A stretch of 64,000 nt of DNA from Effrenium voratum (Eukaryota > Sar > Dinophyceae > Suessiales > Symbiodiniaceae): assembly GCA_963377175.1 (NCBI GenBank), contig CAUJNA010002879.1, forward strand, positions 74,501-138,500, read 5' to 3'. A program made the translations under genes and the position numbers. Positions 1 to 13,600 of this stretch are shown in pieces; position 1 is the stretch's first letter, and each line of letters begins with the position of its first letter. The notes under the pieces are model-generated. The model was not told the origin of the DNA, searched no databases, and saw only the letters and a program-made list of their open reading frames with translations.

Positions 1-87
1 CCAAGTTCCCCTTTGGGGCCCCAAACCGTTTCCTTCGACTTCCCCGCGTGTTTTCCGCGTGGAGCGCCGATTCCAGCCGTGTCCCAG

Positions 88-126
88 GTGCGCCGTCGCA
101 GTCACAAGACGCCATGTGGAGCTCTT
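88..126 (+). CDS. TSP1 exon: repeat start (tryptophan ladder)
   Basis: After CAG at 85-87 the frame reads APSQSQDAMWSS, with the next Trp codon split TG|G by a GT donor at 127. The spacing D-x-x-W-x-x-W matches the VDCLWGAW start of the intact repeat at 63872, with the cysteine replaced by alanine. The split in the second Trp codon is the same as at 47862 and 56844. The exon that should follow was not found before 3865. Confidence 0.5.
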
Positions 127-196
127 GGTCGTCGTTGGGGAGCCCAGGTGACTCTCAATGGACTTTGTTTTTTATTTATTTTTGGTTTAAGAACAT

Positions 197-292
<96 letters not shown>

Positions 293-3200
293 CGGTTTAA
301 GAATGGACTTACATTTTGTTTTAAAGAATATATTTTTTTGAGAACATGTTTTTTTTGGTTTCAGAATGGACCTCCATTTGTTTAAGAATAATGTTCTCTG
401 ATTTTTCCCCTCTTGGTTTTGAAGGGAATCTGTGACTACTGGACATATTGTTTGATTTCTCCCTGTTGGTTTTTAGGGGAATCTGTGACTACTGGAAAGT
501 TTTAGTTCGTTTTTTTTTTTTCCCAGGGGTCTGAACCAAATGAAAGACCAGGTGAACTCAATGGACCAACTCTACTGCTGGGTTGGATCTTTAGACTGAA
601 AAACTTTATGGATTCCCCTCATATTTCCTTTTAACCAGCAACAAGTTAAACTTTTTGCTGGGGGATCTACAGCACCCAAGCCAAGGCGATCTTTTTTGCA
701 AGTCGCAAGTTGCATTTTCTTGGGAGCTTGACAGGTGGTCACCTATTCTTGTACTGTGACGTTGACTACTTCGGGAGGCCTTCAGAAAGTGGTTGGTGCT
801 CGTTCGAGCAGATTTTTGTGAAACAAAACACAGTTGGCTAAACAAAAATCATATTCTAGGAGGGGCTGAGCCTGCGGCTCAAGGCACCTAGCCTTGTTGC
901 AAGTCCTGAATTTCGTACAGAGATGGAGCCGGCTCAGGGACTGGCATTGCAAGCATGACTTGACCTTTGGAATGACCATCCAGGTCCCCCAGTGGGTCCC
1001 CCAGTAGTGCCCTTCTACCCTAGGGTTCCTCTACTAAAATATACTACAGCAAAAAGGGTACCCTTATTCTAACCTCTGTACTGGAGGACCTAGCCGTTTG
1101 TATCTTTTGCGGAACATCGCGAAATGCTGCAAATCGAGCAAACAAAACGCGAAAAGAGCGCCACAACCTGCACAAGGACGCAACTCTGGAAAAGTTGTCA
1201 AATCTAGCTTTGCAGGATCACAGAGGGCAGTTGCCTCGTCAGCAGCCCCAGGGTTTCAATCCACAAGTATTGTCCAGGTAGGGCAAACAGCACCATCGAC
1301 CACGTGGCAAGCCGTCGCGGGTCGGCCAGAAAAAGTGTGGCATCGGTTCAAAGACTATAAGTGTGCGGCGAAGTTTGTAGCTCAAAGTTCGCTTTTGGTG
1401 GAGCTGTTGGCAGGCAATCCACACAGATCCTTCTCGGCTACGAAGGTTTGTGACCCTGGAGTAATGGGAAACCCCTGGTGGAAAATTGGGGGTGTCCCTT
1501 GCTAGAGGTGATTTGATTCGGGGATAAGACTTCGGCCATTGACAGTTGCACGAGAATCAAAGCCAGAGGATTCGCCCCCAACTGCACAGCGCCTGCCACC
1601 GTTGGCCAAATTGAAGGAACTGCGTTTCGTTGAAGCTCCGCAAGCCCTCATATAGATTTGATAGGTTCTCGAATATTCTAGAATTAATCGGCTTCGGGAT
1701 GCTGCTCAACAAGCACACCTGTTGGCAGTCTGTTGCGGAGAAACTGTTTTTTGTGTTCTTGTTTTTTTGCAAGGGTGCGCGTGCAAGGCAACGATTCTTA
1801 AGGCACTGACGGTCCGACCAATGGTCGTTCACTGGCCAAAAGACCCACCGTTTGCTTTGAGGCTACGGCGATGGGTTGTTTGGGGGTAAGTCAAGCACGA
1901 GGTGTCCCATTCAAGGTTTCTTTCTAGGGGTACCTTCCATTTCCATTCTTAACCCAGGGATCCGAAGCTTTTCAGGAAACCATCTTAAAATCTCAGGGGG
2001 AAACGGATCCGGTTTTTGAAAAGAACGCCGGTTGAAAACGAATGGAATCGGAATCAACTCCTAGAAACTTCGAGTTGTCCAGTGCCCTTGTTTCGATTCT
2101 CAAATCTGCACTCAAAGAATAGCCTGGTAGCTAGGCATCAAGCAATGGACCCACAAGGCTCATGGTGCCGCATCCCAATTCGTACCTGTGACCCAGCGTG
2201 AAACTGCGAATCCGATCGTGGATCCGCCTCGTGCCAAAAGGATGCCCATTTTTTCCCATGCGCACAGGGCATCTGAGTGTGTGTCAAAAGCAGCTCCAGC
2301 TGGCAAGGTTCCTCGCAGGGAATGTAAGGAAGAACAAGGCCAGTGCACATCATGAAACTGGTATGGGGGTGCAAACAGCAACCAGAAGATGTCATTTGCG
2401 AAAGACCCCCAAGTTCAAGCACGGGAAGCAAGGCGAAGCAAATCCGCAAGAGAACCAATCAGGGGATTTGGGCAGTTTTTATGATTTGTTTTCCCAGACC
2501 CCTATTTAACAAAAGGTGAAGCATACCTCGCCTGAGCCGGGCAGCAAAAATACATCCCTAGCCTAGGTGGGGTGGCTGCAGCAACAGCCAGAGGCTGGCC
2601 ATGGGAGGATTCCAGAGAGAGACCCCTGTCTATTTTGAAATCACTTCATGGGTGAGGTGGCCCTCTTAAGTCCAACTAAAGAGGGTCGAATTTGCGCTTT
2701 GAGAAAAAAAGCTCCTTCATGGTTTGATTCATTGCAGAAGTCTCTCTTGGCCCATGGCAAAACAAATTGACATGGCTGACTCGCTGACACCTTTTTGGTT
2801 CGCACCAGTGAGACAAGGCTCAAGGTTGGGCCCTAAAGTCCAGGGGTGCTTGTACATACATTCCCCTTTTACATAATCCCTGGACCAATGAACCCAAAAG
2901 GGTTGCCGATGTTTATACCATTTCCTCTCCCCAAAAGGGGTACGGTATATACCCCTTATAAAGTGGGTTGGAAACCACGGAAGCCATTGGGTATGAACAA
3001 GGGGTATGTAATTCCACCCGTAGATAAAGTGTCTTCGCGAAAGGCTTTGTTGAAATACGGAACCAAAAGCCGCACATTCGCTGGTGTTCTTTTGGTCCTC
3101 TTTAAATGGGTGTGGGTCAAAATTAAACAGCTGGGGCAAACCGCAGATTTTAGTCTACCTTTCCATTTACTACGGTTCCAATTTGGACCCCTATTTTTGA

Positions 3201-4618
3201 GCCACACCCAAATGGCAACCAAAGAGGGGTTCACAATTTTGGGGCTTACCCCATTGGTGATGGCAGGATGTGCCAACATCAGCGCATCATAGCCCGTTGA
3301 TATTTTGGTTATGTCCAATGATAGCCATCACCGTGTTGCAAGTGCGGAGAACAATTGGTGCCTTGATCAAGACATCCTTTGGGCTTGATAGGGATGGTGA
3401 TGGACCCCTGACTACTTGTAGGAACTGTGACAACCATGCTCATCATGTTAAGGGAGTCATGACCGAGGCCCACACAATAAGCTTTGACCATGGGGCATTC
3501 GTTGTAAATCCTCGAACATTTGGCGATTTGCTGCATGTGGACCACAGCTGTACAGTGCAGGTCGGATGGGGAACATACTGTGGATGGACAAAATCCTGCA
3601 CCACCTAAGAAACCCTGGAAGGATGATTCCCGTGTAAATACCAACGAAAACTGGTTTCAACCATGGCTTCCACCCCTACGCGTAGGAGTACTCCAAAAAA
3701 AGGCCGGGTATTTGGAGTAGGGGGATGTATGTACCTGGAGTCTCCATGACCCTTAAAAAAAGGGTCATTGCCCAAAATAGTGGGGTCATGGACCCATTTT
3801 TAAAGGGTCATGGAGACTCCAGGTAGCGTTCCCTCGGGACCCAGCGCTCGCTGGGCTTGTCCAGGGAGCGGCACCGCACGGTGGCGCAGGAGGCGGCCCA
3901 CGGGGGGCCGAAGCCTCGGTCCGAAGCTTCGTGGATCGGGTTGGTCACGGGGGGTTTAGGCCCAGTGCCAACTTTTACCGTTTTTTTTTTTGGGGAGGGT
4001 TCCGAACCCTATTAAAATAGACCACGGAAAAAAGGGGGGTACCCTTATGCTGATCTCTCTACTGGAGGACCTTGCATAGGTTCCCCATACTTGTTGGCTC
4101 CTTCTATTTGCTTCAGAATACGTGTTTTTTTCTCCTGTTGGTTTGAAAGGGAATCGATATCACTACTGGAAATAGTTATGTATTTTTCCAGCGGACTTAA
4201 GCAATTGGAGGCTTGTGTTTTAGGTCCTGTTACGTGTTTTTCGGTTCATTTTTCGCAGGGTTCTAAATATGGGCTTGTGTTTCTTAAGATCGGACTTGCA
4301 AGGTTGTTCCTTTTGGTGTAACTTGAAAAACACAGTCAAGGGGCCCGGTACCTAGCAGGTTGTTGCCAGTTTGACTGGCAAACTTTAAAAACATCATATT
4401 GACTACAGTGGCGCTGGCAGGTTGACTGGCTTTTCCCAAAAGGTAAAATGTGGATTCACCATCCAAGTAATCCAGGGGCGCTTTTGGGCTCTGCAAAATG
4501 TCCTTGATGTTCAACTGTGACACACCTGCGTCCTTGGCTTCGAGAAATAGACAGGAAAATCAACACAGACCGTTAGATACATTGAATCATATAGCTACAT
4601 ATGTACATATATGTATGT

Positions 4619-4650
<32 letters not shown>

Positions 4651-7600
4651 GGAGAGGGACAGCTACACAGACAAGCACAAACTCGGCAATTTACACACAC
4701 ACACATGTATATGCACATATGATATCTATGTGTATTCCTGCTATCTATCGCGTGCCTCCCCCCATCTCAGCGTGCCCTTTACTGAGGACCTCCGTGACCG
4801 GCTCTCTGCGGGAGGTGAAGCCATGCGGTCAGGCCGGGAGTCGGGAGGGGCCCAGGAGCAGGATGGTTTTTGTTTGTTTGTTTGTTTCTTTGTTTGTTTG
4901 GTTGGTTGGTTGGTTGTTTGTATGTAATGTTATGTAGTGTCATGTCATGTCATGTGATCTAATCTAATGTAAGATAATTTATGTATGTGCGCACGCTTGT
5001 TCTCCCATTTTGTTTCTTCTTATTTTTTTCTCGGGTGACATGATGAGGGGGGTTATCTTTGGGAGTCCGTGCAGTTTGGAGAACCAGCGCTTCCTCAAGC
5101 GTTGCCGTTTGGGGAACTCATGGGGTATCCTCTGGGCAAATAGTTGGAACCTGGGGGGTTGGTTGCCCTCGTTTTTTGTTTTTTTTTTTCAAATCGGGTA
5201 TCCAATCCACAATCCAAACATCAGGTTGCCCGGTTGCCGGGTTTGGTTCGGTTTGGTTCCTCAAGAAAGGCCGGTATCCTCCTGGTTGCCCTCCATCCTT
5301 TCTTGAAACTCGTGGGAACCAACTTTAGTTTGCTCAGCCGCGCGGACCTCTGAGCTCGGGATGTGAGAGAACGCGCAGAACAAGAAATCGGAGGCAGACG
5401 AAACAACAGCTTTCTTGAAAAGAAATAAATTTGGACAAGCAACTGTGCTTATATGTATGTGGGTACCATACATATATATATATATATATACACCAATTTG
5501 GTACAGAGTCCTTCAAGACTTCTAGGAAATAGTTTTGGTTTTTAGGGACAGCGCTTTCGGCCTCAGGGACGGCATGGTTTGGAGCACCGAGAAGCCCAAA
5601 ATGAGGGGTCCCCCAAAAAAGTCAGCCTTGAAGAAGTTGAGAATTAGCGAACACAAATGCTGAGAGGTCCGAAAAAAATCTGCTTTCAGAAGCGAAATGC
5701 AAACAATCACACAAAGGGCAGTGCTTTTAGCAATCTTGCATCTACCCCCCCCCAAGACTTCACAAAGAACTTTCAGCATTTTGCAGCACGACGCATTGAC
5801 TGTCTCTACTTGTTCAGGTTTGATCGCCCTGAGCATGTGCAAGGCCATTGTTGAAGCAAAACCAGTTTCTGAGTTCATGCCCTTTTTCAAGTTAGACGGT
5901 ATCACAAAACACTGCAAACACATTGTATTTACTGTATTTTTGCAGCTACCGTAAGCAAAGCGAGCGGGGGTTGGCGACCGTATATATATATATATATATC
6001 TATATATACATATGTATATTTATGGTCACCCCCCTCAGGGCCTACCTTTCCTCTCTTCTGGTTGAAGGTGTCACAACTAGTTATACGTATATATATATAT
6101 ACTTTGTTGCTTGGATGTTAGGACTTTATTTTTTGCCAACTAATGGGTTTTCCGTATTAAACCACTAAAGTTAGTTTTGTTTTTTTGCAGGGGAGCAGAA
6201 AGCAACAACGTATATATGTATTTTTCTACCCTCAACTGAGAGGGGGTCCCTTCAAAAGGAAACCAATCTGCCAGATACCTCCCCACAGGTGCTATGTTAG
6301 TTGGAGCAAGGGTATCTATATGTATAAAAAATACCCATGTACCCCCTATAGACATTTGGATGGAAGCAAACCTCTGGCTCATGCGTGCCATTGGACGAGA
6401 TGGCGAGGACACCGTGGTGGACTGCCAGCTCAATGAGTGGAGCGCCAGAGCCACATCTGGGCGTGTCGGTTTTTTTTTGAGGGCGGGGGGGGGTTGGGGG
6501 GGTGGGGGGGGGGGGAGGGGGAGGAGTGGGGGGGTGTGGGGGTGGAGCCTTTGTTGGTTGGTATTTCTGTGTTGCTTTGTTTTTTGTTTTGTTTTTTTTT
6601 GGGGGGGGGTGGACCCTTTGTTGGTGGGTATTTCTTCTTGTTATTTTTTGGGGGGGTTGGGGGGTTGGCGGGGATGGGAACCCTTTGTTGGATGTGTTGT
6701 TTGTTTTTGTTGGGGGGGATTTCAGTTGGGTTGGTTTGAGAGGGAAACCGGGAGGAAACCAGAAACCAAGCATGTTCGGGGTTCCCCGTTGAGACGAGCC
6801 TGTGGTTTAGTCATTCCCTTTCCTTACTAATTTTAAGGGAATTGTGCCTAGTGTCACCCAACCCCTCTATGAGGGTCACTCTCCAACACATCACTCGAAA
6901 TGTTGCTGAGGAGAGCCATGTACCGTCAGTGTGTCCTTAGAGAGTTCAGCGTGAACATGGGAGCAGGAAATGCTTGGACTTGAGGTGGGAAGTACAAGTA
7001 ACTACTTGTTGCATGGCATCTTGCTTGGTATTTGACCCCAATCAGCTTTCAGCAAGCTTGTTATGCTGGATTTAAGTATGCCCCCGCCTTAGATCCGCGC
7101 CCATGTACTTGTTTGTTGTTGATTCAACCCAACTGGTAAGTCAGGTCAAAAGGCCAAGTCAGCCGCGTGGTGGATATGTGCATCCTTGTTAGGATACCCT
7201 TGCTTTCATGTGGTTCAAAAGTCGCCCTGGTTTGCGCCCTCAACCGGGATTGGACAACATTTGTTTAAACAACCAGGCCCTGGCCCTTGTTTTCAAAGGG
7301 GAATCAATAGAACGGGGTTTCGACAATTTGCAGTTGTTCAATCAAGTCGTTGCCCTATCCCGGCTGGATCAAGACAACAAATCACAGACCTCAAATAGCT
7401 TAGAGGACCCTATTTGAGCGGTTGCTTGAAGATGCAACTTAACTGTATATCTAGATGCAGGCAATCTATCTTTTGGACCCCTTGGTAGCTTCCATTTGCT
7501 TGAGACAATTCGTCAATTTTGTCCTGTTGGTTTCAAAGGGAATCTATCGCTGGATTTTGTATTCTTTGCCAGGCGAGTTACTAGCTGGTGGTTGGAAGGG

Positions 7601-10600
7601 AGCCAAGAAGCCAGGTCTGTCCCAACTTGCTTCCACATGGGACTTGACCCCCTCTTTTTTTTGGTCCAGGGGTTCTGCGTAAGGCATGGACCACCTGCAG
7701 CTGCACTTGCGGCCGCGGCTGGCCGGGCACCCGGGCACGGTAAAGCCGACAGATCCAAAGCGGAGATCGATTCCTGGGCGAGTCCTGGGCGTGGGGGTGG
7801 GTGGGGGTGGGCGTGGGGTGGGGGTGGGCGCGGGGGTGGGCGCGGGGGTGGGGGGGTGGGCGTGGGGGTGGGGGGGACGTCGTCGGGGAAAATGTGGCAT
7901 TTTGATGTAGTTTGTGCCAGTTTGTCAAGAGTTTGTTGGTAGCTTGTCGGTAGTTTGTGGGAGTTTGTGCATGGTAATTGGTCGGTAGTGTGTGGTAATC
8001 ATATATTTGGGTTGCCAGCTCATGTTTGGGGTAATTTGGGGCACCCAGATTCCTTGGTGGCTCCCAACCATCCGATTCCTGAGCTTTTTCGCCTTTTAGT
8101 GCTTTAGTGGTTTCCATTTGACCCACAAGTTCAACTTTTCGCGGGGGAGCCCAGTGTATACCTGGTTCCACGGGTCACTGTTCATTGCAACTTGCCTGGT
8201 TGCAGTTTTGGTCCTGATTATTCCCAGGGAGTCCAAAGGCCGTTTCGTTACGGAGGCCGTTTAAACACGGGTAGTTGTTGTTTTTTGCTTTTCAAGGGGT
8301 GTGTACGTCCTTTTTGCGGGCTTTTTACGTCCTTTTCACGGGCTTTTCAACGGCCTTTTTACGGGGTGTTGAAACCGGCCGTTGACAAAAGGCCTAAGTT
8401 ACGGCCGAGGAAGCTCTGGGATTCTTAGTCCGGGTGCAAACACCGTGTTTTGCTTTTGGCATGCCAGCTGTTTGGAGCGCAGCCCAGATTCGTCATGGAG
8501 ACTTGCGATGGCTTCGCCCGCAGGGCGATCAGTCACGTGACCAGCTAGCAGACCAAAATATGCCCCCCGGAACCTCCAAATACCGATTCAGCCTTTTTCT
8601 AGTTGGTATTTTCTGAGAAACCTGGGGGGTCTATTCGCCAAATCATAGTGTTCTTGGGAGGCGATCCGGAGATGTTTTCGTACAGGGAAGAGCGAACTGG
8701 TAGAGCGAAGGGACCCATCTTTCCCATCAATAACCAAACCAAAAGATGGGAAAGGAAGTGAGATGTGGAAAGCCTTTAATTTGCTTGGCTTTCCCATGCC
8801 TCAGGATCCATCTCTTGGAGACAGAGAGGCATGTCATCTCTCTATTTCCTGTGTGTTTGCTGGAATGAAGATATGAATCCATCAAACACAGACAGGAGAG
8901 AGATGGGGTGTGGGGAAGCGATAGGAAAGGAATGACGAAGGAAAGGATTGGATCGCTTCTAACCCACACACATGACCTGCCAATGAAGGTAAACGAATGA
9001 AGGCAGGTCTATCCCTTCCCCTTTAACCCGCTGCAGCGTAGGGAAGGGAGATTATGAATCAGGAAAGAAGTGACTGATGGGACAGATGACAGCATTCTGT
9101 TTACATCTTAAAAGCATTAATATTTGCTGTCATCTGGAACCGCGAGGAAATAGGATCTCTTAGTCTCGCGGGTTAATCTCTTTCTCTCTCCATTTGCCTT
9201 TGTTCGCTTCCAAGCGAGGCAAATGAATAGGAAAGAGAAATGTGATGACACCAGAAATGAAAAGGTGTCCGTGAAAGAGAGAAGTGAAAGGACCTGTATC
9301 TCTTCCTTTCTTTCCACTTCCCTCCAGCTCTTTCCATATCCCGCATCTTAAAGGATTTTGATGGAGATGTGAGAATATGAAGAGAAAGGAAAAAGTGACA
9401 GAAATAATATGATGAAGGAAGAGCTGTCTCTAGGCCAGACCTTACAATCATTTCTATATCCTACTTTTTGGATTTATATTTCCTTCTTTTATATTTGTAT
9501 TTTGCTTCTATTTGTATTTCTTTTCTATCTTTATCTTCACTTACAAATCTATTATTTATATTTTAGAATTATATCTCTTTCTTTTATTAATTTCAACAAC
9601 ATAAAGTAAAGATAATTAGAATGCCAATTGATGTCCAAATGAGACCTAAAGTGATTTCTCTTTTATTACGTTTATTATTATTTGCTTATTTTACAGGAAT
9701 TAATATGTTCTTTCCTTATTTTACACGTCTTTTCGTATCTTCAAGAATCTGGAATGTTGGAAATGTTAGGATTTAATATGAATTAGAGCGGTGACATAGG
9801 GAACCAAGAGAAAGAGATGTAATGCCTGACCTTTCTTTCACCCCTCCGTCTATAGAATGTGTATATTGGATAAAAGAGACGGAGGGAAAGGAAAGAAGCA
9901 AATAAACATGAAAACCAACTATAATTACAAACCTTACAAACATTAAAATGGAGAGTAATTATAATGAAGATAGAAATAAAAAGCATTATATAAAAGCTAA
10001 TTATCTGCATTCATCACTTCACCAAATATTAAATGCTTTTAGTGCTTTCCTGATGTCTATTATAATAAAGACAATTTTCATATTAATTTGCTTTTCCTTA
10101 AGAACCGTCGGAAATCGACCGACCCCACATGTTTGACAGTATAGCCAGTATAGCTGGTGGTTGGAAGGGAGCTAAGGAGCCGGGGGTAATTTAAGGACCT
10201 GGACCTTCAATCGTTACATAAATTTGTGTCCCTTGGCATGTTCGTTGCAGACATATCACTTGCATTTCTTGTCGCAATCGTCTCGGGTTGATCCTGCGAA
10301 CCCACCCATTTTCGGGGTTCCGTAGGGGTCGACCGAAATTTCCCCCTTTAACCATTGCAACAAAAAGCTGAAGGGCTGAAATGGTGATGCTGAAAACCAC
10401 CCTTCAAGGGGAAATGTGGGGCTTCCCCCATCGTTGAGTGTACCCCTGACTCCAAATACCCGGCCTGTTTTTAGGGTATCATTTGTCGACCCTCTACTAA
10501 AAAATGAAGTATTTGCCTTGAAAAACCGATTGGTTTTCCAATAAATGCCCTAGAAAATGGCCGGGTACTTGGAGTCGGGGGTATGGGGAGCCAAGGGAGC

Positions 10601-13600
10601 GTCGCTCTAAGCCTCACGACGATCACTTGCATCCTGCGAACCCACCCATTTTCGGGGTTCCGTAGGGGTCGACCGAAATTTCCCCCTTTAACCATTGCAA
10701 AAAAAAGCTGAAGGGCTGAAATGGTGATGCTGAAAACCACCCTTCAAGGGGAAATGTGGGGCTTCCCCCATCGTTGAGTGTACCCCTGACTCCAAATACC
10801 CGGCCTGTTTTTAGGGTATCATTTGTCGACCCTCTACTAAAAAATGAAGTATTTGCCTTGAAAAACCGATTGGTTTTCCAATAAATGCCCTAGAAAATGG
10901 CCGGGTACTTGGAGTCGGGGGTATGGGGAGCCAAGGGAGCGTCGCTCTAAGCCTCACGACGATCACTTGCATCCTGCGAACCCACCCATTTTCGGGGTTC
11001 CGTAGGGGTCGACCGAAATTTCCCCCTTTAACCATTGCAAAAAAAAGCTGAAGGGCTGAAATGGTGATGCTGAAAACCACCCTTCAAGGGGAAATGTGGG
11101 GCTTCCCCCATCGTTGAGTGTACCCCTGACTCCAAATACCCGGCCTGTTTTTAGGGTATCATTTGTCGACCCTCTACTAAAAAAGGAAGTATTTGATTTG
11201 AAAAACCGATCGGTTTTCCAATAAATACCCTAGAAAATGGCCGGGCACTTGGAGTCGGGGGTATGGGGACCTGGAGCCCCGAAACGCCACTTTTTTTCGG
11301 TCAAAAGGCATATTTGGCATGTTTTTACCCGAAAGGTTGTTTTTTTCGGTCATTTGCCAGAGGTGCCCGTATTTGGCCGTATAAAACCCGTATTTTGTCG
11401 ATAAAATATTGAAAAGAAAGCGAAGGAAAACGTATTTGGCCGTATGACCACTTTTTTCGGGCAAAGCCTTTTGACCAAGAAAAAACAGTGTTTTGGGGCC
11501 CCAGGGAGCCAAGGGAGCGTCGCTCTAAGCCTCACGACGATCACTTGCATTTCTTGTCGCAATCGTCTCGGGTTGATCCTGCGAACCCACCCATTTTCGG
11601 GGTTCCGTAGGGGTCGAGCAAAATTCCCCCTTTAACCATTGCAACCAAAAGCTGAAGTGCCCAAAGGGTGATGCTGAAAACCACCCTTTAAGGGGAAATG
11701 TGGGGCTTCCCCCATCGTTGAGGGTACCCCTGACTCCAAATACCCGGCCCAGACCCGGCCTGTTTTTAGGGTATCATTTGTCGACCCTCTACTAAAAAAG
11801 GAAGTATTTATTTTGAAAAACCGATCGGTTTTCCAATACATACCCTAGAAAATGGCCGGGTACTTGGAGTCGGGGGTATGGGGAGCCAAGGGAGCGTCGC
11901 TCTAAGCCTCACGACGATCACTTGCATGTCTTGTCGCAATCGTCTCGGGTTGATCCTGCGAACCCACCCATTTTCGGGGTTCCGTAGGGGTCGAGCAAAA
12001 TTCCCCCTTTAACCATTGCAAAAAGCTGAAGTGCCCAAAGGGTGATGCTGAAAACCACCCTTGAAGGGGAAATGTCTATGGTTCAAAACCAATGGGTCAC
12101 CCATTTTGGGATAGGTGCACCACTGCACCACCCATTTTAGGACCTATTTTAGTGGTTGGATTGGGATGTTCACGATAACCGGGGTTTTGAGCCATGACCA
12201 AATGTGGGGCTTCCCCTCGTCTTTGAGGGTTTGAGGGAAACCCCGAATCGTTCCTTTCCGAGGCACACCAGGGACCGCCGCATCGTGCGCTTCTCCTCTG
12301 GCGGAGGGTCAGGGGCTTAGGTGTCGGGGCGACTCCTTGAAGACGGACTTCTGGGTGTGGATAGACTTAGAATACATTTTACATTTTTCCAGTGACTCAA
12401 AGTGAAGCAAACAATAAAAAGTACATTCTACAACTGGGCCTAACTCTAATCATTTGTTCTCGTTTAGGGTACTCCTTTTGGCAGGGTTTTGAAGGGACAC
12501 TAAAAGGACACCGCATTTTTTTGGGGTCCCCTAAAAAACAAACACCCTTCTGACCAATCCACTTGCAGCCCAAACATGGTTGGACAAGAATCGCTATGCA
12601 GATGATGTCCGCCGAAAGGTCGTTTGTTGAAATCATAGCCATATGCGCCACAGGCAATATTAATAAGAGCATCAGTGTTTGGAGTCTCCTGTTGGATGAC
12701 GGCATGCGCTTTAGAAGCGCTACAGTTGTGGCACAAAGCGAGGGGGGATATTGGAAGTTGAAGGCCCCAAGCACATAATGAAACCGACCCCAAGCTGACC
12801 CTAAACCATGTTTGAACCCATACAACAACCCCCGACCACGCATCAACCCATCCTATGCCAGCCCCAAACCCACTCTGAGCCCACCCGACGCAAACTGCAA
12901 GCGACCCTAACCCGCTCCCAACCAACCTAAACACTTCCTAAACGGCCCGTAAAGCGACCATTGGCAAAGACCAAGTGTCAGCCCATTCTGAAAAAAAAAA
13001 CGACTGCAGGAAGTGAACCCCAAACCCACCCTCAGCCAACCTAGCCCACCTTAGACCAACCGTGCACTAGCATCAAACCAACCTTATACCCCTTGAACCC
13101 ACCATAAACCAAGTTGACCTTAGCCAACCCTCAACCAACGCTGAACCCACCTTGAACCAACCGCCTCAAATCCAGCAAGCCGTTATCCAGTCTAAGCCTG
13201 TCCTATATCAATTTGAAATCAGTCACCCCAAATCAGAGTTCAGACATGTGGAACTCACTCTGACCAATTGTACATCGCGCAAATTCGGTTCTATTCACCC
13301 AAGCACCTTCCCGCGCTATGTTTTCGGGACTTTCCACTACCAATGGCACCCCGTCGTCTAGATTTGCACGTTCCAGGCTGCACCGACGGAAAACGCAAGC
13401 AACTCCTTGGCAGAAAAAATGCCAGTTTTCCCAGACCAAAACGGAACCATTTTTCCATCTTCTATTGACTTGGTCAGGAGCGCTTGTCGGAGAAAAGAAG
13501 CGGTTTCCGTTGCTTGCCACTTTGATTTGCAGGTTGGGTATCGTGGGTATTTGCGCCAGTTTATTGTGGCAACGGTGTCAGTCTCTGGCGGGAAATGCCA

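Larger units (their letters stand above)
127..3864 (+). other. Intron(s) with one or more missing exons
   Basis: A poly-T run occupies 199-292. A family II element lies at 991-1093, a partial family III element at 3682-3724 and a family I element at 3733-3834. A W..C..CG exon must lie here if 88-126 and 3865-3906 belong to one repeat, but I could not identify it. Open frames at 1098-1505 and 2729-3318 show no recognisable domain. Confidence 0.5.

Noticed and set aside
866..880. GGCTCAAG, the 3' end of the dinoflagellate spliced leader
   Set aside because: Only eight bases match; the preceding CCGTAGCCATTTT is absent, so it is no spliced-leader relic.
5340..5400. DVRERAEQEIGGRRN as a TSP1 RxR..GG exon
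   Set aside because: The chain 3865 > 4787 > 6408 is complete in frame without it.
6294..6830. Open frame of 178 codons across the G-rich tract
   Set aside because: Only the short VDCQLNEWS part (6408-6443) is meaningful; the rest is Gly/Trp/Phe from G and T runs.
8430..8530. GC-rich stretch with AVWSAAQIRHG and a second frame with CQLFGAQ
   Set aside because: It falls between 7684 and 12263, which join directly.
10191..11080. Identical minus-strand frames beginning MVFSITISALQLF
   Set aside because: Identity stems from the 340-bp tandem duplication; no recognisable protein family.
12672..12775. Open frame with VWSLLLDDGMRFRSATVV then AQSEGGYW, which looks like a whole TSP1 middle
   Set aside because: The exons at 12263 and 13802 join directly in frame with perfect spacing, leaving no place for this piece between them. 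It shows how easily the loose W..R.R..GG pattern appears by chance.
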